Source: Basidiobolus meristosporus CBS 931.73 (lineage: Eukaryota > Basidiobolomycota > Basidiobolomycetes > Basidiobolales > Basidiobolaceae). Taken from it: DNA of 64,000 bases. Position 1 is the stretch's first letter. The number at the start of each line of letters is the position of its first letter. The DNA is taken from positions 62,001 to 126,000 of the forward strand of contig MCFE01000079.1 in NCBI GenBank assembly GCA_002104905.1, written 5' to 3'. The position numbers and the translations under genes are program-made. Below, piece after piece: positions 54,549 through 64,000 of the stretch. The notes beneath the pieces were generated by a model that was not told the DNA's origin, did no database searches, and saw nothing but the letters and a program-made list of their open reading frames with translations.

Positions 54549-55413
54549 ATGACCTTGACCAGAACTGACGGACGCAAAAACGACGAAATCCGCCCACTCT
54601 ATTGTTCGCAGGGTCTCTTGAACCGTGCCGATGGCTCAGCTCGCTTTGAACATGGTCCGTTTCAGTATCCCCCCAGCAGACGAGTTTTCTTTAACACCCA
54701 TCCCTTCCACTCTCTAGGAAAATCTGCAGTGCTTTGCGGTATCAACGGTCCAATGGAGGTCAGGCTTACCCAAGAAAAGCTGGACAAGGCCACTTTGGAG
54801 GTAGTCTTTCGGCCCATGATTGGCTTACCTAGCACGCGGGAAAAGAAATATGAAGCGGTGATCCGGCGCACTTTTGAAAACGCCATCCTAACTGGCCTGC
54901 ACCCTCGTACTCTAATCCAGTTGAATGTACAAATTTTGTGGGACGACGGCTGTGTAAGTAGATTCACCCCGCCGGAAGGTTTTTTCACCAGTGAAATCTA
55001 ATCGGACCTTAACTGATATCCAGGCTCTTGCCACCGCCATCAATGCCGTTACTTTGGCGTTAATCGATGCGGGAATCCCCAGTAAAAGTATTATCGCAGC
55101 CTCTACCTGTTTGATCACTGACGCAGGTGAATTGATTGTTGATCCCACCGCAAAGGAGCTTGAGGTAAGCGTCTAGTAAAAAGAGCTATGAGCGCACTTG
55201 CTAACGAAATATTCCTAGGCCCCTCATTCATCCCTCCATACGTTTGCTTTCGATAGTGCCACACAAGAGGCAGTGTTTTCGGAGTCCATAGGTTCTTACA
55301 CTGAGGAGGAGTATTTCAGATGCCTGGATATTTGCTCCGCAGCAAGCGTCAAAGTCCAAGGCTTCCTGAGAACTGCACTGGAAAAAAAACTCGAGAAAGA
55401 AAACCAATACTAG
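54549..55413 (+). CDS. RRP46: Exosome complex subunit Rrp46 (RNase PH-like)
   Basis: Four exons: 54549-54654, 54718-54953, 55024-55164, 55219-55413; 225 residues. It has the RNase PH fold signature of Rrp46/EXOSC5: RTDGRKNDEIRPLYCSQGLL, NRADGSARFEHGKSAVLCGI, NGPMEVRLTQEKLDKATLEV, LHPRTLIQLNVQILWDDGC, ATAINAVTLALIDAGIP. As in other eukaryotic ring subunits, phosphorolytic activity is expected to be lost; the protein is a structural part of the nuclear and cytoplasmic exosome ring. I chose ATG at 54549 because the open frame extends only a few codons further without another ATG. Introns are 63, 70 and 54 nt. Confidence 0.9.
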
Positions 55414-55629
55414 GCTTCAGCCACCTATAGACCCTAAGGAGATAGTTAGAAAACCTGTTAACAACGCATGACAGTGTAAAGCCAAACTCATGTACAATCC
55501 ATCAATCAATTTGGTGTATCGGATTTGTAATACATACTACCAATCATTGATGTTCGCGAGATTCTCAACACATATTCTTGTACTTCACACCTTGACTATA
55601 TTTTGTTTTAACAAATAAATACTCTTCCG

Positions 55630-56245
55630 ATGACTTCCCTTCGCACCTACGCAGTGGTGTCACTATTCTTCACCGTATCCTATGCATTATCTCTATTTTC
55701 TGTATTCAGCAACACTTGGCTTCACTTCAGAACCCCTGAGCCTTTCAGACTAAGCGAACGCTATGGTTTGTGGGAAAAGTGCGATCTATTCGGACAGTGT
55801 AGATATTTTCCTGATGCCTCCAATGGAGATTGCAAAGAATACAACTTCTGCACCAAGTGGCACATTGCTCAAGCCAGTATGGCCATCTCGGGTTTTCTAG
55901 GTGCCATGCTTTTGATCACCATACTTGGTCTGCTGTTTGCTAGCTACGCACGACAATATAAAGGTTGGCGCACGGTAGCCTCGCTTCTAATTTTGCACGG
56001 TAAGCTCGTTAACCAACACTATCATGATAACTGGACACTAAAACGGATTTTCTACAGCCGCCTGCCAGATTATTGGCATGGTGTTCATTTCCGATCTTTA
56101 CAACACCTCGTCTCGGTTTTATTATGGAACGAAGTATGATATATCCTTCATCTTTTGTATCCTCAGCTCGATACTTGATGTCGTTTTGGCAGTGGGTATT
56201 ACTGTGACGGCTATCACCAGCCCACCTGCTTATTATCCTTTATGA
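55630..56245 (+). CDS. Claudin-like/Sur7-type tetraspan membrane protein
   Basis: Two exons, 55630-55999 and 56058-56245; 185 residues. Four hydrophobic segments are visible: VVSLFFTVSYALSLFSVF near residue 10, SMAISGFLGAMLLITILGLL near 85, LILHAACQIIGMVFISDL spanning the splice, and FCILSSILDVVLAVGITVTA near 165. The first extracellular loop has YGLWEKCDLFGQCRYF, the GLW-x-x-C...C pattern typical of claudin/PMP22-like and fungal Sur7-like proteins. Likely plasma membrane, role unknown. The spliced C-terminus (ITSPPAYYPL) contains a PPxY-type motif (PPAY). The unspliced frame would end in an unlikely hydrophilic tail, so the intron is well supported. Confidence 0.78.
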
Positions 56246-56862
56246 GCGATGCGGAGGCTTTTCTTTCAAGAAGCCAAGAGGTCAATTGGATCATTTTCTA
56301 CATTAATCAGATATGCATGCACTTCTGCATTCATACAATCTCTATAATAAATTTCGAACATAGCATTATCCTCTGGCAATTCTCAAGCGAGGCGGTATTT
56401 TCTTATGCTACTTGAAGAGTTGATTATAAGCCTGGCGTTCAAGCAACGATGATTGTGACTCGAAGCTACGAGTAATCGAAACCATGGACCAATATGCAGC
56501 ATCTCAAGTAATATCATCGGAGTTGTTGAAATTCTAGCTGTTTCTTTTTCCACCATATCTATCGCCAAGATCTCTTATTGTATCTCACAACCTCACTGCC
56601 TTCATTGTTGCCTCTCCTCTTACCTTGCGATTTCCGGACCATATTCTCCACTATATGCTCCAGATGAAGTATTCTGAAATAGTGGGTCAGAGTATTCTCG
56701 AGTACCAGATCCAATGGACCCTAGATTCGAGTTTCCGATAGGATACCCCATCTCTTAAAATCCATACACCTACCCAAAGCTCAACGCTTAAATACGTGTC
56801 AACACCTTTTTTTATCCCATTCTAGCTTGGTTTTGGTGCTTGCTACCCTTTGCTTTATCAAC
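56246..56862. other. Intergenic region, no gene supported
   Basis: About 0.62 kb. Short frames on either strand resemble nothing known. The end is likely the 5' UTR and promoter of the Yrb2-like gene. An AATAAA-like signal at 56345-56350 may end the claudin-like transcript. Confidence 0.5.
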
Positions 56863-58419
56863 ATGTCTCCAGTCGAAAAAAAACCCACCAACGAACCAGA
56901 TGTCGTATCAAGGTGAATATTCTCTCTTGACGCTTTGCTGAAATCCAGTCTAGATTAAAACTCGTCGCCCTACTTTCCAGTGTGGAGACCACAGTAGACA
57001 CCCAAGAGAAACCAGCTGATACGGTTAGTCGCAAACGCGAGAGAAGTGAGGAGCCGGAGGTAAGTCGGATCAATATAAGACTCAAAGGATCCATAATAAA
57101 TTTCGTGCCGTTTGTGTTTCTTGGTCGCCCCTTCAACATAGGAACAAGCTGTATTGCCCGCGAAAAAGTAAGCACCGGACATCACTAAATATTCTAGTTC
57201 CATTCTTACTGATCAACTTTATTGCAGATCGTATGTAGCATCTAGCCAAAATGGAGCCAGAATATAACTGTTGACTGATCGATTTCCTTTCTAGCCGTGA
57301 GGGTTCGGTCGAGGGTGAGGAGAATGCCACCAAAGAGGAGGCTGGAGCTCAACAAGAGCAACCCAACAGCGAGGAGACTGTAGAGGAGAAAAAAGCTCTT
57401 GATGATACCAAGGCCGAAGATTCGAAAGAGGAGAAAGAAAATAGTAAGCCAGCGGATGAGGATAAGTCAAAATCAGATGAAGCTGCACCCAAAGATGAAC
57501 AGAAGGATAGCAGTGAGGCGAAATCGAGTGATGATTCTAAACCTGACGACTCGGAGACCAATGGCGATAAGCCAAAGCCAATTTTCGGGGCCAAGTTTAG
57601 CGGATTCTCCTTCGGAAGCGCCACTACCAGCGCAGCCTCTGTTTTCTCGAGCGTGACTGACAAGCCTGCGTCGTTCGAGTCATTGCTCATGTCTGGCTCG
57701 TCCGCATTGGATACGGAAGAGAGCAAAGAAACCAGTACAGCTAACAATGAGATTGGCCAAGGAAATACCCCCAAAATAGATCTCCAAAAAGTTGAAGGTA
57801 GACTATCCATCGAAGCTGTTTCCAATCTATCCTCGCCAGTGCTAAGTCATTCGTGCATTCTAGTTACTACTGGTGAAGAGGGCGAAGATACACTCTTTCA
57901 AGTATGCTATTCACAAATCACGCGTTAGAAGGATGACGAGTCGGTATTGACAATCGCTTTGTCTAAAAGGTTAGGGCCAAGCTGTTTGTCCTGGATGCAG
58001 AGACCAAGGGCTGGAAAGAACGTGGAATAGGATTTTTGAAGCTGAACGTCAAGCATAACGACAAGAAAAGCGCCCGCTTGAGTGAGAAACATTCATCAGA
58101 AACCATTTCCTTATGAGCATTCTTACTAAACCCCGGCTCTTTCTAGTCATGCGTACAGAAGGAGTTTTGAAAGCAATCCTCAATGTAGTTGTTTTCGCAG
58201 ACATGAAGTGTGAGTTGGTATCCGAGAAGTACGTGAGAATCGTTGCGTTCGAGGAGGGCCAGAAAATCGTTCAATACACAATCAAGGTAACGAGGGATGC
58301 TGCGCCTGAGCCCTTCGACATTCTCTAACGCGAGTTGCCACTAGGTTGGGTCGAAAAACTCGGCTGAAGAACTCTGTGACGCCATTGAGGGAGTCAAGAG
58401 CTCGCTCTCAGGGGAATAA
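56863..58419 (+). CDS. YRB2: Ran-binding protein, Yrb2/RanBP3-like nuclear export cofactor
   Basis: Nine exons by my reading: 56863-56912, 56981-57059, 57142-57167, 57228-57230, 57295-57797, 57864-57901, 57970-58081, 58147-58286, 58345-58419; 341 residues. A basic KRERSEEPE patch, a long acidic Glu/Asp/Lys-rich stretch, FG motifs (PIFGAKFSGFSFGSATT near residue 150), and a C-terminal Ran-binding domain: GEEGEDTLFQVRAKLFVLD, GWKERGIGFLKLNV, RLIMRTEGVLKAILNVVVF. Yrb2/RanBP3 proteins help Crm1 load cargo with Ran-GTP. The fourth exon is only ATC; skipping it also keeps frame (AKKSREGS versus AKKNREGS). Symbol by homology; Nup50/Nup2-type proteins are the main alternative. Confidence 0.85.
57228..57230 (+). 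other. Probable 3-nt microexon (ATC) in the Yrb2-like gene
   Basis: The sequence attgcag|ATC|gtatgt places a good 3' splice site and a good 5' splice site three bases apart. Using it divides a 127-nt gap into introns of 60 and 64 nt, which match the other introns of this gene (58-82 nt). Without it the intron would be twice the usual length. Confidence 0.55.
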
Positions 58420-58745
58420 TTGATGTCGATCCACATTATATGTATAGAATATGAAAATAGTACTTTTGCAAATAGATTACATATGGTTCAGTCGTCATTG
58501 TTGTCTCTTGTGGACGTTATGAAACTTCCTACATGCGTCTCATCCTCCTGAATGGTTTATTTTTATGAGTGTTTTAATCACGAAGCCAAGTGCGGGTCTC
58601 AAGTGCGGCTCAGTGTTTGGCCAGAGTAAAGACTAGGGGGGCCATATATCTCAAGAGAGAGATTAAAACGGTGGCCATCGGCCCATCGTTCCCATTTCAC
58701 CATGTCATTGCACTCCCAGTCGTCCTAAACCCCAAGAAAACAAGG

Positions 58746-60454
58746 ATGCTACTTGGAGTTCCTCTCTTGTATCTGATCCAGCTTTCCCAGTATTCTGAGG
58801 CGAGTTCCTTGTCTGCGGATTGTACATATTTAATCCAGTCCTTTTTCCGAAGTGTGGTTGTCGATCTCGGGAGCACTAAGCCCGATCAATCAAGTAACTG
58901 CTGTATACTTCCGGGTGTCAAGTGCGAAGAGGATCGCGTTACACAACTGGTGTTTTCGGGGAACATCTCTGGGAATCTACCTCATGATCTCGGGAGGCTG
59001 GACTATCTATCCGTAATCTCCTTCGTGAACACCCGGCTTGCTGGGTCTATACCTTCGTCCATTGGCGAGTTGAGGCGACTCAAATACCTGTAGGAGATTA
59101 ATGCGGCCTTCATCAGACGCCATTTCTGACAGCCTCCTTAGGTCGCTCTCGAGCTCCGGGTTCTCAGGAGCACTTCCACCAAGCTTGTTTAATCTACACC
59201 TTGAGTACCTGTGAGTGGAGTTTCATTTTCACATGGCTGTTTCCAATTCGCTAAACCTACCAGCAATCTGAGCAACAACCAGCTAAGTGGAGAAATCCCT
59301 GCGTCAATATCCAACCTAGTAGCCGCCTCGTTCATGTAAATCACGCTCGTCTCATCCCATCACCCTGATGTTGCTACTAAGAACTCTTCTTCAGCGGTTT
59401 GAGCAACAATCATTTCACGGGGACTCTTCCACCATTTCAACTAAGCAGCGAAGGGGTTTGTCAGCTGGATGGGAATAAGATAGAGTGTCGAAGTATTGAC
59501 GCGCCAGCGTGCAATTCAGCGAGTGCAATGGCAGTGTGTGCAACAGGTAAGTGGAGGTGCCAGCCTAGCCACAGACCATGGATTGACTATGATTGCGTAG
59601 AACCAGGTCAAAACTCGAGATTGGATGATGTCCCAGCTTGGGGCATTGCACTTATCATCCTAAGCTCGTGTGTATTGGTGCTTACACTTGCATTGATAAT
59701 ATGGGTCTGCCACGAAAGATATGAAATAGGTGAGCCACCAAATCAACCGGGCATAACTATGGCCAGACACTGATCTTTTTTAGCAGAGCTCAGCTTTAGC
59801 GAGGAAGAACACCACGAATCCAAAATAGCCATTACCTCGGAAGAAACAACCACCCCCACATCCGAAGAAACGACCACCCCCACATCAACTCTAAATGGTA
59901 TCGCCCCAATGGCCAGCGATGTATCAAGCGTACCCACAACAAATCCAACCGAGGATCGTGTTGCCAGAAACACCAGCTCTCCTGGCACCACAGCTACGAA
60001 TAGATCCGTTTCCAGCATCAAAAGAGGATCAGAGTATATGCTTCACGACACTTCGCCAACTTCCTCTTGCAAAAGGATTCGAATCTCCAATGAGAGCATT
60101 ATAAGAATATTTCCTAACCCTCCGGGCACTGACCAGTTTCGCTTTTCTACTGAAACGGTACACACCACGCCCCCAGCCAAGGCATTGACCATCGAGACCC
60201 CGAGCGATACAGACACTCTTGCTACATCAAGCGCCAGTCAACCACCAAGCCCTTGGGACTCTATATTCCGTAACATCATGACAAGATCCCAATCAACAGC
60301 GCCGCCAGTGCTCACATATCGCACAACTAGCGGCACCGTGGACAGACCCAACAGAAGATCAAATCTAGTGTACACCTCGAGGTCACCAGCCTATCTACGC
60401 CGTGCGAAATCCCGGAACCACTCTCGTCTTTCCCAGGTCTTCACGGAGATCTAA
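58746..60454 (+). CDS. Leucine-rich-repeat receptor-like type I membrane protein
   Basis: Five exons: 58746-59089, 59142-59210, 59264-59335, 59395-59729, 59784-60454; 496 residues. An N-terminal signal peptide (MLLGVPLLYLIQLSQ) precedes a Cys-containing cap (SNCCILPGVKCEEDRV). Plant-type LRRs follow (LPHDLGRLDYL; GSIPSSIGELRRLKYL; NLSNNQLSGEIPASI; GLSNNHFTGTLPPF), three of the boundaries coinciding with introns. Next come a short Cys-rich spacer, one transmembrane helix (GIALIILSSCVLVLTLALII, residues about 245-265) and a 223-residue Ser/Thr/Pro-rich cytoplasmic tail with no kinase domain. The repeated TSEETTTPTSEETTTPTS lies early in the tail. It may sense a cell-surface ligand, but this is inference. 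Confidence 0.8.
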
Positions 60455-60652
60455 TCCCCCAAGTCTCCACGAAGATCCAATCCACCCACCATTCAACGAC
60501 CTCATGTGATCTCGACTTCATTTTTCTTTTTTTTCCTGAATCCCTAACCAGAGGGGCCAATCATCTGAACAGGTCCTGAAATTAAATCCCCCCTTTTGAA
60601 CCACATTTTCTCCTTCTCTTCTTCCTACCTGACAGGTTGCTCCTTTTTTAAA
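60455..60652. promoter_or_regulatory. Intergenic and RPL19 promoter/5' UTR
   Basis: Long pyrimidine tracts (ttcatttttctttttttt at about 60519, ccttctcttcttcctacc at 60613) lead into the RPL19 exon 1. Such tracts are common upstream of fungal ribosomal protein genes. No TATA box is evident. Confidence 0.5.
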
Positions 60653-61518
60653 ATGTAAGTTGCAGTCGGTGTACAGAAACAGATATGCTTTACTTTAAAC
60701 GATGGGTTTTATGAGGTTGGGCCAAGTGGTTTTGTTTTCGGAAGGATAAACACCGTCGACACGAACCCAAAAACATTGGGCAGCAGATACTGAGGCAGCT
60801 CGTAGACATCGCATTCATGTTACACCCAAACCAACGTACCTCCACCACCACCACCCCGTCTCTAACAACCAATTTTTCCAAAGGGTTTCTTTGAGCAGTC
60901 AGAAACGTTTGGCCGCTAGCGTCCTCAAGTGCGGTAAAAGAAAGGTCTGGATTGATCCCAATGAAGTTAACGAGATCGCTAACGCCAACTCTCGTGAGTA
61001 ACCACTCGACCTACTCTTGTTCAGCACCATCGACTCACCAGTTGTCTTCTGCCCTGCTAGGTCAAAACATCAGAAAGCTTATCAAGGATGGTCTCATCAT
61101 CAAGAAACCTAATGTTGTCCATTCTCGCTTCAGAGTTCGCGAGAAGCTCGCTGCCAAGCGCAAGGGACGTCACACTGGCACCGGTAAGCGTAGAGGTACT
61201 GCCGAGGCCCGTATGCCCACCCAGGTCCTCTGGATGCGCCGCCAGCGTGTCTTGAGACGCATGTTGAGAAAGTACCGTGAATCCGGCAAGATCGACAAGC
61301 ACTTGTACCACTCCCTCTACATGAAATCCAAGGGTAATGTCTTCAAGAACAAGCGCGTCTTGATGGAGTTCATCCACAAGGCCAAGGCCGAGAAGCTCAG
61401 AGCCAAGCTTATCGCTGACCAAGCCGAGGCCCATCGTCTCAAGTCCAAGGCTGCTCGTGAACGTCGTGCTGAGCGTATTCAAGCCAAGAAGGATGCCCTC
61501 CTTACTGGCGAGAACTAA
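60653..61518 (+). CDS. RPL19: 60S ribosomal protein L19 (eL19)
   Basis: Exons 60653-60654 (AT), 60884-60993 and 61061-61518; 189 residues. It starts [20 protein letters not shown] and has the family blocks [51 protein letters not shown] and the long basic C-terminal helix ([20 protein letters not shown]). The start codon is split AT|G: exon 1 ends aaaAT|GTAAGT and exon 2 begins AAAG|GGTTTC. The 229-nt first intron is the longest here. The second is 67 nt. Transcribed in the same direction as RPS18, 216 bp downstream. aataaag at about 61549. Confidence 0.95.
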
Positions 61519-61734
61519 ATGGCATTTCGAGTCCGATTGCTGGAATATTAATAAAGTCTTCAAAGTGCAATCCATTACTTTCATCTCCCACAGTCACTGA
61601 TCCCCGGTCACGTGAGCGGCTCATCCCCTGGCAAAGGATTTTTTTTGCAAATCAATGGATGATGGCAACAATAAATCTAGTCAAGTTCTGGAAAAAGAAA
61701 CCTTCTTTTCCACCTGGCCTGGTAGACGTGCAAA

Positions 61735-62412
61735 ATGGTAAGCAAACCTACAATGAACGGCCATTCGAAGCACAACCCATTAGTCAGTTAGTGAGTTCGA
61801 GGGTTATGCTAGGAGGATGGATGGATGGATGGATGTTTCGCTTCAGAGGACAGTTGAAGTTCTAAGAATTTTCCCCGTATTTTCTAGTCTCTCGTCGTTC
61901 CCGATAAGAATCAGTTCCAACACATTCTCCGTCTCCTCAATACCAACATTGACGGTAGAACCAAGGTCGTCTTCGCCTTGACCTCCATCAAGGGTGTTGG
62001 TAGACGTTACTCCACTATGGTCTGCAAGAAGGCCGATATCGACCTCACCAAGAGAGCTGGTGAACTTACCAACGAAGAGTTGGAACGTATCGTCACCATC
62101 ATCCAAAACCCTCTTCAGTACAAGATCCCCAAGTGGTTCCTCAACAGACAGAAGGATATTGTTGACGGCAAGTACACCCAAGTATTGGCTAACGGTCTCG
62201 ACAACAAGTTCCGTGAAGATTTGGAGCGCATGAAGAAGATCCGTGCTCATCGTGGTCTTCGTCACTACTGGGGTCTCCGTGTCCGTGGTCAACATACCAA
62301 GACTACTGGCAGAAGAGGCAGAACCGTTGGTGTCTCCAAGAAGAAGAGTAAGTCGTGTCGAATCGCTACCACCAACCTACATATGCTGACCATCCCCCTC
62401 CATTTAGACTAA
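61735..62412 (+). CDS. RPS18: 40S ribosomal protein S18 (uS13)
   Basis: Exons 61735-61737 (ATG alone), 61888-62347 and 62408-62412; 155 residues. Family blocks: [74 protein letters not shown], and the end [15 protein letters not shown]. Exon 1 coding is just ATG before GTAAGC (61738). The last intron (60 nt) sits in the penultimate codon so that exon 3 supplies only AC TAA. The first intron (150 nt) contains a (GATG)n microsatellite at about 61816-61836. Confidence 0.95.
61816..61836. repeat. (GATG)n microsatellite in RPS18 intron 1
   Basis: Five perfect GATG units in tandem within the first intron of RPS18. Confidence 0.8.
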
Positions 62413-62639
62413 ACCTCTTGGACATCCCCAACCTTGCTTATTCTATCGTATTGATTCAAATCAACTCTGGCTGGTCTTGTATCAATGCATCTCTACATGC
62501 TACAATAAATCAAATTTTGGTAGTCAAGCAACCTATTCTAGCCACCTATTCTAGTTTCTTCTGCCTGGGTCTCCCCCTGAAATTGATAGCAGTACGTCAT
62601 TCGTTGTTTTCTAAAATCGAGATCTGCTACTCTTGACCC

Positions 62640-63298
62640 ATGATGTTTCCCTCACTTGATAAAAACCCTGCTTACCATCTGTTCCCTTACCATAAACCGA
62701 GCCGGCCAAGAACACTAGGTTTCGCCGAGTTCCATGCCGCTCACTTTCCCTCACGCGTTCACTTTTTCAGAGGCCTTGTGAATCCGTCCTTCACTGGTCC
62801 GTCCAATCCCAGCCAGCCTTGGCCGCAACATGATCGCCGAGTAGCGGAGCCATATGCTGACGACCAAGAGGACATTCCCGACGAGTTTACAGACGGCGAG
62901 GAAGGTGAAGAACTCAGCTTCCAGCTAAGCGAAGAAACTATTGCGATGTTCGCGTTCTCCGAGAAACACCGTTTAGAACGTAAGTGGTTGATTATCTTGG
63001 GCCTTGTATATCGCTTGTGGGATATTAATTCGTGAGTTCTGCAGGAGAGGCCCAGAGGCTAGTAGAAGCGGAAGCCCAGCGTAAGGAAGACTCGGAGGCG
63101 CTCACAGTAGCCTTGAACTCACTTCCTACAATGACCTACAATCGCACCTCACCAGAAGAGTATTCTCAGCTCTATGGTCCCTCTGGCACCAAAATCGCCA
63201 TGCTGGAGGCCACGTTAAACTTTGAGTACGAGAGGGGATGTTCTGAAGATGGGGTGAGGACTCCAAGCTTATGGCCAGTATTACCACTCCGTCTCTAA
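62640..63298 (+). CDS. Gemin8-like SMN-complex subunit
   Basis: Two exons, 62640-62979 and 63045-63298; 197 residues. The N-terminal half is variable, with an acidic patch (DDQEDIPDEFTDGEEGEEL). Helical EKHRLEREAQRLVEAEAQRK spans the intron. The C-terminus carries the most diagnostic stretch: LYGPSGTKIAMLEATLNFEY, then TPSLWPVLPLRL, closely following the Gemin8 pattern YG..a..i...E..l...fd...d...P..WP.iPL. Gemin8 links SMN to Gemin6-7 in snRNP assembly. The assignment rests on that C-terminal pattern recalled from the family. The 65-nt intron GTAAGT...CTGCAG keeps frame. The start is the first of two adjacent ATGs. Confidence 0.7.
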
Positions 63299-63742
63299 AA
63301 AGGTAAATTTATTTTCTGTAAGAATGCACTGCGCGGTGATGACAGAACTCATCCTTGTTCTAAGAATGGAAGTGATTGAGCGATCCGACGTCTTTGGACA
63401 GCTCCATATGGTTGGCAATTCAATCACCTTCATGGCGAAGAAAAAACTGAGTGGGCCTTGAATTCTGAGCGCATTCGTTACCCTTCACCCTAACCAAACC
63501 CATCACTAACTCTGTTCTTTACCAAGGGCTATCATTGTAAATAGTATATATCATAAATGAATAAATTCCTGATTAGAAGCCAATAAATTATGCACCTTTT
63601 TGTACAAAAAATTGATCCTCTTGATACACGCGACATCCACAAACATCAAGTTTGGTATATTTGATCAAGAGTTACTCCATTGTTACTTTACACTGGTTTT
63701 TTCTTTGTCCAGCTAGTAGTGTCATAGCTTTCTTCACGACAA
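63299..63742. other. Intergenic region between Gemin8-like gene and TAF5
   Basis: No gene recognised. AATAAA-like signals (aataaattcc near 63561, caataaatta near 63582) probably end the Gemin8-like transcript. The last 80 bp would hold the TAF5 promoter. Confidence 0.5.
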
Positions 63743-64000
63743 ATGAGTGTACCAAATTCCTCAGCGACGACTTCACCAGATGCGGACAAAGTAGTTCTTA
63801 GTTATCTCAGCAAGAAGGGATATCGGCAGACTGAAACCATGCTTCGACACGAGGCGAAGGTTCAATCCCTGAACGAACTTGTAGCGACGGATTTTACTTC
63901 TCAGGACGAAGCTTCGGTGCCTGATTACCTACTCTTTTATAACGAGGCTGAACAAGGAAATCCAGACGCCTATGGCGATAGTTACCTAAGTTTAAGACGT
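63743..64000 (+). CDS. TAF5: TFIID subunit TAF5, 5' part (runs off window)
   Basis: The first 86 codons of a gene that continues beyond the window. A LisH motif is clear (DKVVLSYLSKKGYRQTETML, residues about 15-34), followed by the linker and the start of the TAF5 N-terminal dimerisation domain (PDYLLFYNEAEQ; DSYLSLRR). In the family the rest is the NTD2 domain and C-terminal WD40 repeats, and the protein is a scaffold of TFIID and SAGA. No intron is seen in the visible part. Confidence 0.85.
   Translation, partial: MSVPNSSATTSPDADKVVLSYLSKKGYRQTETMLRHEAKVQSLNELVATDFTSQDEASVPDYLLFYNEAEQGNPDAYGDSYLSLRR

Noticed and set aside
57349-57825. 158-residue minus-strand ORF rich in Ser
   Set aside because: It is the antisense of the acidic, FG-containing exon of the Yrb2-like gene; Ser richness is the complement of Glu/Lys/Asp codons.
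61057-61584. 175-residue minus-strand ORF opposite RPL19, and the similar one at 61843-62295 opposite RPS18
   Set aside because: Shadows of strongly biased ribosomal-protein codons; the sense strand gives unmistakable L19 and S18.
1-64000. tRNA or rRNA genes
   Set aside because: No cloverleaf-like A/B-box pairs or rRNA segments recognised by eye; the initiator-tRNA-like motifs are retrotransposon primer-binding sites.
49192-64000. A functional gene cluster linking Mis18, Rrp46, Ubc13 and the ribosomal proteins
   Set aside because: They are unrelated housekeeping genes with normal spacing; only the divergent promoter pairs suggest any co-regulation.

Overview
This is nuclear DNA from a filamentous fungus, most likely an early-diverging (zygomycete-grade) lineage; I cannot name the species. 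The right quarter holds intron-rich single-copy genes. Most introns are 54-91 nt, and the genes include a Mis18 kinetochore protein, a Gemin8-like SMN-complex subunit, a RanBP3/Yrb2-type protein and a PPxY plus tubby-like protein. The left three quarters are a retrotransposon graveyard. The lineage guess is inference from gene content; fungal nuclear DNA itself is well supported.

Layout, 1-26.2 kb: decayed Ty3/gypsy elements (mostly minus strand, sharing an approximately 355-370 bp LTR family called LTR-A here), one decayed Ty1/copia element (6.6-11.0 kb), and two related copies of a Tnp2-type (CACTA-like) DNA transposon (about 15.2-18.2 and 18.6-23.3 kb). Each Tnp2 copy has a divergent accessory ORF and each is interrupted by a different solo LTR. 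A chromodomain-bearing gypsy fragment lies at 24.0-26.2 kb.

26.2-48.4 kb is one nest of retrotransposons. An old copia element (E0, plus) is split by copia E1 (minus, 27170-46756, TSD ACTAA). E1 is split twice: by a solo LTR (28838-33420) that itself contains an LTR element encoding only Gag and protease (element B, 29366-32981), and by a three-LTR tandem of a coding-poor element (D, 35561-45875) that itself contains a full-length copia, E2 (40109-44787). Subtracting the insertions leaves E1 at 4680 bp; E2 is 4679 bp. That agreement independently supports the reconstruction.

49.2-64.0 kb is gene-dense and free of recognisable transposons. In order: PPxY/tubby-like protein (+), conserved fungal membrane protein (+), mitochondrial ribosomal protein bL33m (-), Ubc13 (+), Mis18 (-), exosome subunit Rrp46 (+), claudin-like tetraspan protein (+), Yrb2/RanBP3-like Ran-binding protein (+), LRR receptor-like membrane protein (+), RPL19 (+), RPS18 (+), Gemin8-like (+), and the 5' end of TAF5 (+). 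I assembled exon structures by hand from splice signals, reading frame and family similarity; every assembled coding length is a multiple of three. bL33m/UBC13 and MIS18/RRP46 are divergent pairs with short shared promoters. These genes are housekeeping neighbours, not one pathway. Notable points are three ribosomal-protein genes whose first intron splits or abuts the start codon, and a probable 3-nt microexon in the Yrb2-like gene.
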